From the NCBI GenBank assembly GCA_033060915.1, contig CM065387.1:40810501-40874500 (forward strand): DNA of 64,000 bases, read 5' to 3'. The DNA comes from Euryodendron excelsum. Lineage: Eukaryota; Streptophyta; Magnoliopsida; Ericales; Pentaphylacaceae. The translations under genes were made by a program, and so were the position numbers. The notes under the pieces were generated by a model. That model searched no databases. It saw only the letters and a list, made by a program, of their open reading frames with translations, and was not told the DNA's origin. Below, piece by piece: positions 22,860 through 33,801 of this stretch (position 1 is the stretch's first letter; each line of letters starts with the position of its first letter).

Positions 22860-24205
22860 ACCCTGTCCAAGTCTAAAATCATCATCATCCTGAAAATCAT
22901 GCCCCCCCTAGAGATGCGGGATCTAAAGTACCGACAGCCAAGTCAGGAAAATCTGGCTCCTCATCCTCTCGAAGTCTGGCCAAAATGTCAATTAACATCT
23001 GGCTCTGACTTGTTTGCTCCTGTCGAATCTCCTCCTAAAATTTTGTCTAAGAGGCCTGAAGCTCTGAAATCTGAGTGCCCAAAGCTATTTGTAAAGTAGT
23101 GATCTATGCTGCCTGGGCTGTCTCTATAGTCGTAAACCTCTGACCGAGCTCAGTATGGGCTGTCTGAAGACCTGCAACAATCTACTGCATCAGTTGAATG
23201 GTCGTGGTCTGCCTCTCAATATGTGCACTCTGTTGATCTAATAACTGAGTGAATGCCTGTAAGACTGGACTAGCCTGAGCTTGCTGTGGCTGTTGTCCCT
23301 CTGCTAGAGGCTGCTATCCCTCTACAGGAATCTGTTACTGCTATTGGGCCTGCTGCTGGGCTAGAACAAGAGCTTTAACCCATCTCTGAATACCTGCCAA
23401 CTGACCTGCAACCCTGTTCTGAGTAGACAAGGTGATCGGTGCAAGTACTAGAGCTAAAAGAGTGTCATCTGGAAGTGCTACTCTGGCACGTGCAATTAAC
23501 TCAATAATCATGTCTACGAAAGGCAATGCACCCTACGGCTTTGTTGAAGCCGCTGACTCGTAGAAAGCCCCAAACATGTAGTGGGGAAGATCAATGGTCT
23601 TACCTGTCCCCAGGGCATAAAGTAACTAGCCCCTACGTCTACCTATCTCTCCCCGACGCCTTAACAGAAAGATCGAACCACAAGTGAAAACAAACATTGG
23701 GGTGTACCTAGGAGCAAGGAATTTATTCTCAATCTGAGAAGAAATCCACTAGCAACCAGGCTAGCAAATCTCTGCGACCATCACCTCGTGATCAACCTCA
23801 CCCTGTTCGGGCCAACTCAAAGCTGGGTCATAAACCTGAGGGAGACCAAAAAACTCTGCAAAAGTGGCTAGGGTGATGGTAATGGTCTTACCCCTAACTA
23901 TAGAAACTCTACACTCATCCCCCACAACATCCAAAAGTGATCGGATGTTAGGCATTAGCTCAGTAACCAGTTTAGTCCTGTACTAGCCACTGTATTGTGC
24001 CAACTGAAGCCAACTACAAGCTTCGAACATCTTTCTCGAAAAATACGGCTCATCCTGCAAAGTGCTCGAGAGTCATCACTCTCTCCTACACTGGACCTCT
24101 CCGGCTAAAGATCTGGTCATAGCGCAGCTGAGCCTTCTCGTCGACAAACTAGGAGGCATCATAAGTGGCGAGGGTCCTGTGGACCTTCTTGCACCGTGCA
24201 GCCAT
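22860..24205 (-). pseudogene. Athila env-like / putative plant transposon protein gene, decayed
   Basis: On minus, ATG at 24205 opens a frame with FVDEKAQLRYDQIFSRRG, typical of the N-terminus of the plant env-like transposon protein. After a frameshift the core continues as LVTELMPNIRSLLDVVGDECRVS (about 23930) and TITLATFAEFFGLPQV. It then gives PRYTPMFVFTCGSIFLL and GTGKTIDLPHYMFGAFYESAA (about 23560-23720). The end (about 22880-23500) is glutamine-rich and probably a coiled coil. Most in-frame stops are TAG, several at places where Gln (CAG) is likely. The gene sits between integrase and the 3' LTR, where Athila elements carry ORF3. Function in any element is unproven; I see no clear signal peptide or fusion segment. 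Confidence 0.72.
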
Positions 24206-24998
24206 CTATACTACCTAACTAGATAAACTAACTAAACTAGAAAGAAAGAAAAAGAAATGAAAAAGAAAGGCTCAAGGAATACCTAAAGGTGGACTAAAGA
24301 CGGGCACAGACAAGTAGGACCAAGGCTAGAAACTGACAGAGCTCCGCTGCAAGCTCAAAACACTCCCTCACTCACCCTCTCTAAGTCAGCCCTGAGTTGA
24401 CTTAATTTAGAAATGAGTTAACATTTGAAAATGGATGTTTATATAGAAAAACAGGGGCACCGTACGTACGGTAGATAAGTGTATACGTACGGTGCCGAGA
24501 GGCTAGCGAACACGCGTAGAAGGAGCCGAGACTGTACATACGCACTTATGATCGTACATACGGTCAAGGGGAAAATGAACCGGTAGCCAATAAGATCATG
24601 CCACATCAGCGTACGTATGCTAGATTAACCGTACGTATGCTACACCACCGTACGTATGGCAAGTTTAGCGTACGTACGGTAAGGAAGAAAAACATATATT
24701 TACAAACTTTGAGCTACTTTACATGAAAATGAAAAAACTGGGCACAAAACAACAAGAACAGAGGAGAATGCTCTGTCATCGACCCTCACCCCCCACCTAG
24801 AACAATGCATTGTCCTCAACGTATAACAATAAACCATAAAAGGAAGAATTAAGGCAACACAAGAGTGATAACGCAAGCCACCATTTCATTAAAATAATGA
24901 AACCGAACAAGATAACACCAAAAATGGCATGAACAACAAGGAAATAAGAAACCATGGACCCGTACAAGAGAATTCCGGTAACAAGTCAACCTGTGTCT
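24206..24998 (-). promoter_or_regulatory. Spacer with CGTACG array and second polypurine-like tract
   Basis: Between about 24459 and 24680 the words CGTACGTACGG, TACGTACGGT and CGTACGTATG recur at least six times. On minus a second G-rich tract, AGGTGGGGGGTGAGG, lies at about 24783-24797. The same pair of features in the same order (CGTACG cluster, then G-rich tract) occurs at 20610-20951 in the LTR. No gene is seen. A role as an internal U3-like promoter for the env-like gene is a guess from layout. Confidence 0.4.
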
Positions 24999-25283
24999 TT
25001 AACTACCACCCGGAGAACAAGCGAGCCTATTTCTTGAAGACTTGGAATCGAAAGACGTGTCAACATCCTTTGTGGTTGGTCCCTTGGATGATAGAAACGA
25101 CTCGTCAAGGAGACGAGTGGTTACCAAACAAGCTAAAATGAGGGCTTCATCCTCAGGCAGTCGGGACAAGGAAGTGCAAGTGTAGGCTTTCAAGAATGTG
25201 GCGTAGTCCGGATCCTCTAACTCATCAGAACTCAGGGCGCTGGAGATACTCTCGTGTGCCTTAGAAGTCTCCTTGGATGCCAT
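24999..25283 (-). CDS. Small ORF of unknown function between Athila integrase and env-like gene
   Basis: I do not recognise this frame. The ATG at 25283 gives about 94 residues beginning MASKETSKAHESISSALSSD. It is serine- and acid-rich, with a short hydrophobic stretch (EALILACLVTTRLL) and a charged C-terminus. The frame runs further upstream, but this ATG has the better context. It is uninterrupted, whereas neighbouring Athila genes are full of stops, which could mean a real accessory ORF or simple chance. It lies about 0.55 kb downstream of integrase on the same strand. Confidence 0.3.
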   Translation of the reverse strand: MASKETSKAHESISSALSSDELEDPDYATFLKAYTCTSLSRLPEDEALILACLVTTRLLDESFLSSKGPTTKDVDTSFDSKSSRNRLACSPGGS

Positions 25284-25828
25284 GGAATGGAAGGGAAACC
25301 AATGCAAAAATATGGCAAAAGAGGGAGAGGAAAGGGTGCATGACACTATGGCCAGGAGCTTTCCCCCTTAAAAACTCACAATATCACGTGCAAGAGAATC
25401 AAGTGAGTGATATGAAACGATAATTGGTTAGGATTCCCTGCACAAAATCAAGAACATGTGACACTCCCTAAGAGACAATTGAGTGGGCCCACAAAACAAA
25501 CTAGCTACTCCTAACTAATTCTAAAGAAGGAAAAGAATTAACTACAAGAGCAACCTCACTGAAAAGCTAAACTAAAACACTATAAACAACAAACATCTAC
25601 TCCTAACAAAATGAAAGAAACTAAATAAAAGCTAACTGAAAGAAAGAAATTAACCAAAACTAAAATAAATAAAAAAAGAACAAAACCAATTAATCACTAA
25701 GAAAACTAAGAAAGAAAGAAAGAAAGAAAAAACTAACCAAAAGTATTCCTACTCATAAGAGACTCAAACATAAGTCATCATCAATCAAAGGATGGTGGAT
25801 TGATAAGATCCACACAATCTAAGTCGCC
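25284..25828 (-). other. Noncoding spacer after Athila integrase
   Basis: Apart from the upstream extension of the small frame, this stretch is A-rich on plus (repeated GAAAGAAA and AACTAAAA words, about 25560-25740) and holds nothing I can assign. Confidence 0.5.
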
Positions 25829-26983
25829 CTAAAAAGTCTCAAAATATGGCTTCAACCTTTGGTCATTCACCTTAAAAGCCGACCCATTAGTGAGATTCTT
25901 CACTTCTATAGCACCATGGGGAAAGATATCGGTAACAAGATAGGGACCCACCCATTTACTCCGTAACTTGCCTGAAAACAAATGAAGGTGCGAATCATAA
26001 AGAAGAACCTTTTGACCAATCTTAAAGGATTTACGAAGAATGTGTTGGTTATGAAATTTCTTCATTCGGGCCTTAGCAATTTTAGCATTTTCAAAGGCAT
26101 CATTACGGAGTTCATTAAGCTCATTTAATTGAAGTTTCCGGTGGGCACCCGCGACATCAAAGTCCTCATTACATTGTTAGATGGCCCACTAGGTATTATG
26201 TTCAATTTTCAATGGGAGGTGCATGCTTTTCCATAAATAAACCTATATGGTGATGCACCAAGCATGGTCTTGTAACCCTTGCGGTAAGCCCACAATGCGT
26301 CGATTAACCTAAGGGACCAATCCTTCCTATTGGGGTTGACAATTTCTTTCAAAGATTCTTTTGATCTCCCTATTGGCTAACTCGACTTGCCCTTGAGTTT
26401 GAGAATGGTAGGGTAAGCTAACCTTATGAACCACTCCATACTTCTTCATTAAGAATGTAAAAGGTCTATTACAAAAGTGTGAGTCACCATCACTAATGAT
26501 GGCTTGGGGCATGCCATATCTTGAGAAGATGCTCTCCTTAAAAAAGCCAACCACCACTTGGTAGTCATTATTCCAGGAGGCAATGGCCTTCACCCATTTT
26601 GAAACGTAGTCCACCGCCACTAGAATGTAAAGGTAGCCAAAAGAGTTAATGAAGGGTCCCATGAAGTCAATTCCCTAACAATCAAATATTGTCAAGATGG
26701 TAATGGGTTGAAGAGGCATCATGTGACGCTTAGTAAGGGTTCTTAAACGTTGCCTATCACATGCAAGACAAAATGCATGAACATCCTTAAACATGGTTGG
26801 CCAACAAAGGCCACATTGAAGAATCTTAGTGGTGGTCTTTTTAAAGGAAAAGTGTCCTCCACAAGCTTGGGAGTGGCAAAACTCCATAACTTGTTGGAAT
26901 TCATGGTTAGGCACACATCTCCAAATAATTTGATCCAGGCAATACTTAAAGAGGTGAGGATCATCCCAAGAAAAATAATGCAC
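25829..26983 (-). pseudogene. Athila-like integrase with GPY/F end, decayed
   Basis: On minus the zinc-binding region is read at about 26675-26983, ending with CLACDRQ. The catalytic core follows at about 26327-26662: MGPFINSFGYLYILVAVDYVSKW, then SDGDSHFCNRPF, then HSQTQGQVELANREIK, placing the DDE residues in order. A C-terminal module at 25829-26065 contains [18 protein letters not shown], the GPY/F domain typical of Athila-type Ty3/gypsy integrase, ending LKPYFETF. Integrase would insert element DNA with a 5-base target duplication. Stops and shifts separate the pieces (near 26663-26675 and 26070-26325), so it is a pseudogene. Confidence 0.85.
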
Positions 26984-28650
26984 ATTTCAAAAGAACTTGT
27001 ACTTATCAATGGATGACCAATGGGATGGAACCTCACCGGTCACAAGATAATTTGCAATGTCAGCAAACCAAGGGGGAGGAACTTTCTCTAAAGCATGTAC
27101 ATGCAAGATTGCTCATCCAGAAAATCTTCATTGATAGGGGTGGAGTCGGTGGCTCTCCCATCAAGAGGGAGTCGAGACAAATGATCCGCTACTACATTTT
27201 TCACCCCTTTTTTATCTCACATTTCAATGTGAAATTCTTAAAGCAACAAGATCCATCGAATGAGGTTGGGTTTTGCATCGGGTTTGGTAAGAAGGTACTT
27301 GAGGGCCGCATGGTCGGTGTAAATGATAACTAGTGACCCAATCAAGTAGGAACGAAATTTATCCAATGCAAAAACTACCTCAAGAAGTTCCTTTTCAGTT
27401 GTGGTGTAATTGAGTTGAGCATCATTGAGGGTTTTAGAGGCATAGTATATGACATTAGGCTTCTCTCAATTCTTTATCCCAAAACCGCCCCCATGGCGTA
27501 GTCACTAGCATTGCATATAAGCTCAAAGGGGTAAGACTAATAGGGTGCATGCAAGATTGGGGTGGATGTCAATAACCCTTTTAATGTGTCAAAAGCTTGT
27601 TGACACATTGGGGTCCACTCAAATGGCATATCAAGGGACAAAAGTTAACACATTAGCCTAGCAATTGCACTAAATCCCTCAATGAAATGCCTGTAGAAAC
27701 CGACATGCCCAAGAAATGATCGCACATCTTTCACACAAGTGGGAGAAGGTAGTTTTTGGATTAATTCAATTTTAGCCTTGTCAACTTCTATCCCCTTAGA
27801 AGACACGATGTGGCCTAACACAATCCGACTAGTAACCATAAAATGACATTTTTCCTAATTAATAACAAGGTTACTCTCCTCGCATTGCTTTAACACATTT
27901 CCTAGATTCTCAAGACATCCCTCAAAGGTGTCTCCATACACCAAGAAATCATCGATGAACCCTTTTACAATATGCTCTACCATGTCACTAAAAATGCTCA
28001 TCATGCATTTTTGGAATGTGGTCGATGCATTGCATAAGCCAAAGGGCATGCAGTGATATGCATAAGTACCTTATGGACATGTAAAGGTAGTCATGAATTG
28101 ATCCTCTAATACAATCTCAATTTGGTTGTAACCATAATAGCCATCAAGAAAGCAAAAGAAAGCTTTTCCGGATACTCTCTCTAGAACTTAGTCAAGAAAT
28201 GGCAAGGGAAAGTGGTCCTTTCGGGTCACAACGTTAAGGCAACGGTAATCGATACACATTCGCTATCCAGTTTGGATACAAGTGGGCACCAATTCATTCT
28301 TATCATTTCTAACTACCGTGACACCCGATTTCTTAGGTACCACTTGGGTAGGACTTACCCACTTAGAGTCAAAAATAGGGTAGCAATTTCAATACCTCAC
28401 CCTTTACCACCTCTTTCATGTTAGGATTCAATCTTCGTTGCATTTGGCGCATGATTTTAGCCCCCTCTTCTAGGAAAGTGCGATGGGTGCACAAAAGAGG
28501 ACTAATAGCATGGAGGTCAGCGATGGTCCACCCTATAGCTTTCTTGTGGTGTTTAAGTAAGGCTATCAAGCCTCCCTCTTGGCTCAAAGATAGGGTGGAA
28601 TAAATTACAACAGAATAAGACTCACTATCCCTCAAAAATACATATTTCAA
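26984..28650 (-). pseudogene. Athila-like reverse transcriptase and RNase H, decayed
   Basis: On minus the linker and RT start are read at 28369-28650 (HHKKAIGWTIADLHAISP, QRRLNPNMKEVVKGEVLKLL). The palm follows at 27855-28049 (MPFGLCNASTTFQKCM) with the catalytic box FIDDFLVYG in place of YVDD, normal for this lineage. Next comes 27645-27839 (GHIVSSKGIEVDKAKIELI, LPSPTCVKDVRSFLGHVGFYRHFI). RNase H-like sequence (about 27040-27640) is heavily broken. The enzyme would copy element RNA. The order protease, RT, RNase H, integrase is that of Ty3/gypsy. Confidence 0.87.
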
Positions 28651-29126
28651 AGTGGTAGGTAATGGTTTCCTTTAGGGAATGGGAGGCTTTACCTCCGATG
28701 GAATTGGCTTTAAGGCATTAGGTTGGAGAGGTTCAAAAGAAGGGATCCATTAACCCACATGTATACACTGGGCACTCTCAAGACCTAAGGAAGAAACTTC
28801 TCCTAAAGCCTTAACATGAGAATCCAAAGCTTCATGAGGCTCGCTCCTCAACAAAACTTTTTTCAAAGAGTCCTCAAAGAGCTTATTCTCAAAGTGGTCT
28901 TACACTATTGTCTCAATGATGTCGACCTCCCGGATATCCTCACACTCACCCGGTTGTTTGGCAACCGAAAAGATATTCAATTCAAAAGTGGTGTTGCCAA
29001 ATGAAAACTTCACTAACCCATTCCTACAATGGATGATAGCATTGGAAGTAGCTAGGAAAGGTCACCCTAGAATGATGGGGATTTGGTTGTGAGCTATACA
29101 ATTCTCCATGGGTTGAGTGTCCAACA

Positions 29127-29594
29127 CTATGAAATCAACGGGAAATAGAAGTTATCAATGTGGATGAGCACATCCTCAATGATACCCTTAGGAACCTTGA
29201 TAGACCGATCCGCTAGTTGTAAAGTCACATGGGTAGGTTGCAATTCTTCTAAACCAAGTTCCTTATATACCAAAAATGGGAGAAGATTAACACTAGACCC
29301 TAAATCCAATAAGGCTCGATCTATCCAAGTGCTCCCAATGGTGCAAAAGATGTTAGGACATCTGGGGTCCTTGAATTTTGGAATGGTTTTGCATTGCAAG
29401 ATTGCACTTTGATTTTCATTCATCATAGTCGTCTCCTTGATATGTAACTTTCTCTTGAAAGCACATAAGTCCTTTAAGAACTTGGCATATGATGGAATTT
29501 GCTTAATGGAACCAAGAATAGGGATATTGACCTTTACTTGTTTAAACACTTCATAAATTTCAGCATTCAAAAGTTCATTCTTTGTTTTGGTCAA
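29127..29594 (-). pseudogene. Athila-like protease region
   Basis: One open frame of 155 residues contains ALLDLGSSVNLLPF, where DLG replaces the usual D-S/T-G of aspartic proteases, as is common in Athila/Tat elements. It is followed by LQLADRSIKVPKGIIEDVL, the conserved flap-side motif. The N-terminal part (IPSYAKFLKDLCAFKRKL) is the linker from gag. It lies between gag and RT on minus. This piece is intact, but both neighbours in the polyprotein are broken. Confidence 0.82.
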
Positions 29595-29597
29595 CCT

Positions 29598-30388
29598 TTA
29601 AGGAAAAGGTGCATGCTTCAAGATATCCTTCCTCTTATTCTTAGTGGTCTCACTCAAAGTATCAAAAAGAGTAATAATGGACTCATTTTTCTCTTGAGGC
29701 CTATCACTCTCTTCTTCCTCCCTAGGCTTTTTCTCTTCCTTAACCATTTTTTCTTTCCCTTTCTCCACTCTATCAACACATGGTTTAGAAGTTACATCCT
29801 TTGGGGAAATAGTTTTGCTAATGACTCTACCGCTTCTAAGAGTGGTGATGGCTTGTACTTGTTCATGACTTGTTTGAGGTTCCATGCTACCCACGGTGAT
29901 GTGTACTTGCCTAACCATCGGATTGGGTTGAGGTTGAGCCGGGAATCTCCCCAGGACATGTTGAGTTAAAGCTTGGGTCAGTGTAGACATTGCTTTTGTA
30001 GGTCCTCAAGCATCCTAGTATGTTGTTCCAGCACCTTATCTTACTTATCTACCCTTATATTAACCCCTCTCATGTTGTTCAACAATTGATACAAATTATC
30101 TTCCATGGGCTTCATATGAGGAGGTTGATATGGTTTGGGTTGATTTGGAAGTTATGCCATGGGTTGGGGTTGGTAAGCTTGAGGTTGAGGTGCTTGGAAT
30201 GGAGGAAGGGGTGCGGAATACTGTTGAGGGTTTTGATACCCTCCTTGGTACGATTGGGTGTTTGGACTTCCCCCATCCCTCCACCCAAAATTAGAGTGAT
30301 CCCACCATCTCGGATTGTAGGTGTTAGAGTAAGGGTGCCCCCTCCTCTTTGGAATTGGCCAATTGCATTGACTTGGCCATTTAAAGCT
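29598..30388 (-). pseudogene. Athila-like gag, C-terminal part left of the SIRE insertion
   Basis: On minus this continues gag after the SIRE insertion: STKEALNGQVNAIGQFQRGG, then a Pro/Gln-rich tract in a shifted frame (PQPQAYQPQ-like), then 29598-29990 (HVLGRFPAQPQPNPMVRQVH), a lysine/glutamate-rich linker to the protease. The VNAIG motif just after the zinc knuckle is typical of Athila gag. The knuckle itself is on the other side of the insertion at about 38620-38680. Confidence 0.75.
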
Positions 30389-30393
30389 TCTTT
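30389..30393. repeat. Target site duplication TCTTT, left of SIRE copy 2
   Basis: TCTTT precedes the 5' LTR and is repeated exactly after the 3' LTR at 38604-38608. Confidence 0.93.
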
Positions 30394-32114
30394 TGTTGAC
30401 TCAAGGTTGATCCCCATGTTGATTTTGATTGCTAACTAAACCTTGTGTTATTTTACTAATGCATTTGCTTAGTGTGCAGATTACTAAAAATTATAATTTA
30501 GGCTTAAAGTTCAAATTAAAGTCTATTTCATGTCAGAGTGGATGCAGAACAAGCCAAGATCAAACAATGCACTCTAAGAGTTATGTAATGTACCAAAACA
30601 GAACATTGACACTTATTCCAACTTCAAACAAATGTCTTGCATTTGAAAAGATTGAAGGTGTTCAAATAAAGATTACATCAAGTATGCATAGACTCAATAA
30701 AGATGGCTTGAATTCGAAGAGATTGAAAGTGCTCAAAAGAAGACTTCATCAAATGTGCAAAGATCAATTGAAGATGATTTGATTGTGAAGAGATTGAAGA
30801 TGTTTGAGAAGAGAATTCATCACAATTGCATAATCTCTACAAAGAATCCAAGTGAAAACTTTATCTGGGATGTAAAGACTCAATGAAGATGATATGTACT
30901 CAGAAAAAATGAAGGTGTTTAAGAATAGACTTCATCAAGCTTATACAAGTCTCATTGAAGTGTTTTTAAAAAAGAAAGAAGAATTAGCAGCAAAGAGAAG
31001 AGATCGGTAATGAGGCATCTTGAAGCTCTACGTGAAAGAAAGAGCTCAGCAATGAAAAAGAAATAGCATGGCAATGAAAGGAAAAGCTCGACAACAAAGA
31101 AAAAGAGCTCATCATTGATAGAGTGAAGTTCTGACAGTTTGGAATCCAAGAAAAGATTATTATAAAATGGTGAATTCAATCTAAATTAAATAGAAGATAG
31201 TTTTTGTGAATTGAAGACTTTGATTGATCATCATGCCCTAAAGAGAAGACTCTTTAAAAATCTTATAGTTTTACTAAAACTTAACTTGATCAATGGAAAG
31301 ATGAATGAAGATTTCTGGGCAATGCGTGGACATATGAAAATGAAGAGTCAACACATGGAGACAGTGAACAATATCTGAAAAATGCAGACTAGATGTGTCG
31401 ACACATGGAACCAAGTGTCAACACTTGTGAGATGACGGCTAGTTTTTCTAACGTTATAATGGACTAGAGTTGCATTAAATGAGCCCCAACAACCTCTAAC
31501 AGATGAAATCAATACAGGGGTGTATATACAAGCTTCTAACTGCATTTATAAACAAGAGATATAAGAAACACAAGTACCACTAATTGATCAAACTAAAAAA
31601 TCTGAATATTCTTCTTGTTTTCATTAAGTTAGCTTTTATTTTCTATCTGCTCTTAATAGAGAGTTTGTATTTCGTGTATACAACTTCATACACCTGTAAG
31701 TGAGAGTTTGAGAGTTCTCTTGTAGAAGAAAATCTCTTGTAAGTTTGAGTGGATCTTGGACAAAACCACTTGGTAGCTGGAAGAACTTAGGAAGAAGTTC
31801 TAGTGTAAAAGTGAGCTAAGCACTTGGCAAATTAGCATCCATTTTGTAATTGGAGATTTCATAGTGGAGGAAGACTTCAAAGGGAGCTTAGGGTGAGGAC
31901 GTAGACCACGAATTGTGGTTGAATCTCGATAATTCTTGGTGTACTTTCTATTGCTCTGTTTTTTATTTCTCTTTTGATTACATTACATCATATATATATA
32001 TATATATATTGATCACTGCTATATTTATTAGATTAATTTTAATTAATCTTAATTGCCACTAATTTTTTAAAAACTCAATTCACCCCCGCTATTTGGTTGC
32101 CATTTGGGCAAACA
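30394..32114 (+). repeat. SIRE copy 2 5' LTR, 1721 bases
   Basis: It runs from TGTTGACTC to GGCAAACA and is followed by a primer-binding site two bases later. It holds the diverged repeats of about 60 bases (GAAGAGATTGAA, about 30640-30900) also seen in copy 1, and an (AT)n run at about 31988-32010 near its 3' end. It matches the 3' LTR at 37977-38603 on both sides of a large deletion in the latter. Confidence 0.93.
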
Positions 32115-32116
32115 AT

Positions 32117-32128
32117 TGGTATCGGAGC
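32117..32128 (+). other. Primer-binding site (initiator tRNA-Met)
   Basis: TGGTATCGGAGC differs at one base from TGGTATCAGAGC, the complement of the 3' end of plant initiator tRNA-Met, and lies directly after the LTR. It would prime minus-strand DNA synthesis. Confidence 0.88.
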
Positions 32129-32169
32129 TTGTATTCCTGTTTTAGGCTTAACATCCTAGGAATAAATTC

Positions 32170-33801
32170 ATGACAACCAATTTTAGAAGCTCTCTCGGTG
32201 AGGGTTAATCCACAAACAGACCATCTATGTTCAATAGCACTAATTATAACTATTGAAATAATAGAATGAGAATCCATATTCAATCGGTAGATTATGAATT
32301 ATGAAGACTCATAGTAAATGGTCCCAAAACTCTTACAACCATAGTAGAAAAAATAGATGTCCCTAAACCTGAATCCGAATGGGATGAAGATAATATGAAA
32401 ATGTTACAATCTAATGCCAAAGCCATGAATATTCTATATTGTGCACTTGATCCCAATGAATTTAATCATATCTCCACTTGTGAATCAGCTAAAGGAATAT
32501 GGGATAGACTAGAGGTTACACTTGAAGGTACCAATCAAGTTAAAGAATTTAAAATCAATATTTTGGTGCATAGTTACGAATTGTTTAAGATGAAACTTGA
32601 TGAGTCTATCACCAAAATATTGGCAAGGTTCACCAATATTATTAATGGCTTAAAATCTCTTGGAAAGGTATATCCTAACAATGAACAGGTGAGGAAGATT
32701 CTAAGGTCTTTGCCAAAAGCTTGGGAAGCTAAAGTCAGAACAATTCAAGAAGCAAAAGACCTCAACACCCTGCCTCTTGAAGAACTCTTGGGATCTCTAA
32801 TAACTCATGAGCTTACTCAAAAGCAATATGCCCAAGAGGATGAAGAAAAGAAGAAAATGCTAGTTGCATTCAAATCTACTAGTTAAGATGATGAATCAAC
32901 AAGTGATGAGAATGAAGATGAAATTGCTCTCATCCCTCGAAAATTCAAAAGATTCATGAAGAAGAAATGAAAAGGTGGGAAGAAGCATGAAGCCAAAGGA
33001 GAATCTAGTAAAGAATCCAATATTATATGCTATAAATGCAAGAAGTCTAGCCATATACAGGTAGAGTGTCCTCTGCTCAGAAAGAAAGGAAAGAAATATC
33101 GAGGGAAGAAGGCCATTGCAGCCATGATATGGAGTGATGATGATGAATCAAGCTCCGAAGAAGAAGTTGAACCTCAAAAAGTGTCTAACCTCTGTCTCAT
33201 GGCTCATGAGGGAGATAGTGAGGTATCAGACTCTTCCCAATTTACTTTCAATAAATTACAAGATGCATTTGATGATCTACTTTGTGAATTCAAAAAAATG
33301 GGAATAAAAAATGGACTTCTTAAAAAGATGGTCTCTACTCTTACTAAGGAAAATGAAAATTTACAAAAAATAAAATAAAATTTTGAAAAATGAAGTTTGT
33401 GCTTTGAATGATAAGATTAAGAAAAACTCTTTTCCAGAAGATTCTTAAAAAGAAAATCAAATTTTGCTTGATAAGGTTAAAAGCTTGAAAACTACTCTTT
33501 TTAGATGTGTAAATGAAAAAGAAAAATCGGATGCAATTTTGGGAAAGTAAAAATGCTCACTAGAAAAGGTTGGTCTTGGCTTTGTTCCTTTTAAAAGAAA
33601 GAAATTTTCAAAAGGCAGATTTAGTGTTTCAACTGGAAAACCACAAATCTCATGTTTTTATTGTTATAAACTAGGACATATTGCTAATAGATGCTATGCT
33701 TTACAAAAGTCTATTGTTCCTAGTAATGCATGGGTCCCTAGAAGACCATTGAGGACTAACCCCTAAGGACTCAAAATGATTTGGGTACCTAAGGTCAAAT
33801 G
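32170..33801 (+). pseudogene. SIRE copy 2 gag, decayed
   Basis: ATG at 32170 starts MTTNFRSSLGEG and is soon broken by stops. The long open stretch 32395-32886 holds the copia Gag core (AKGIWDRLEVTLEGTNQVKE, LPKAWEAKVRTIQEAKDL). Further in-frame stops follow, then a first knuckle CYKCKKSSHIQVEC (about 33030-33071), an acidic region, a coiled-coil-like stretch (33124-33378), and a second knuckle CFYCYKLGHIANRC (about 33652-33693). Two knuckles and a long C-terminal region agree with SIRE Gag. The end at 33799-33801 matches copy 1. Confidence 0.87.

Noticed and set aside
29158..30439. Long plus-strand frames opposite Athila protease and gag
   Set aside because: The minus strand carries recognised protease and gag motifs; the plus frames are shadows.
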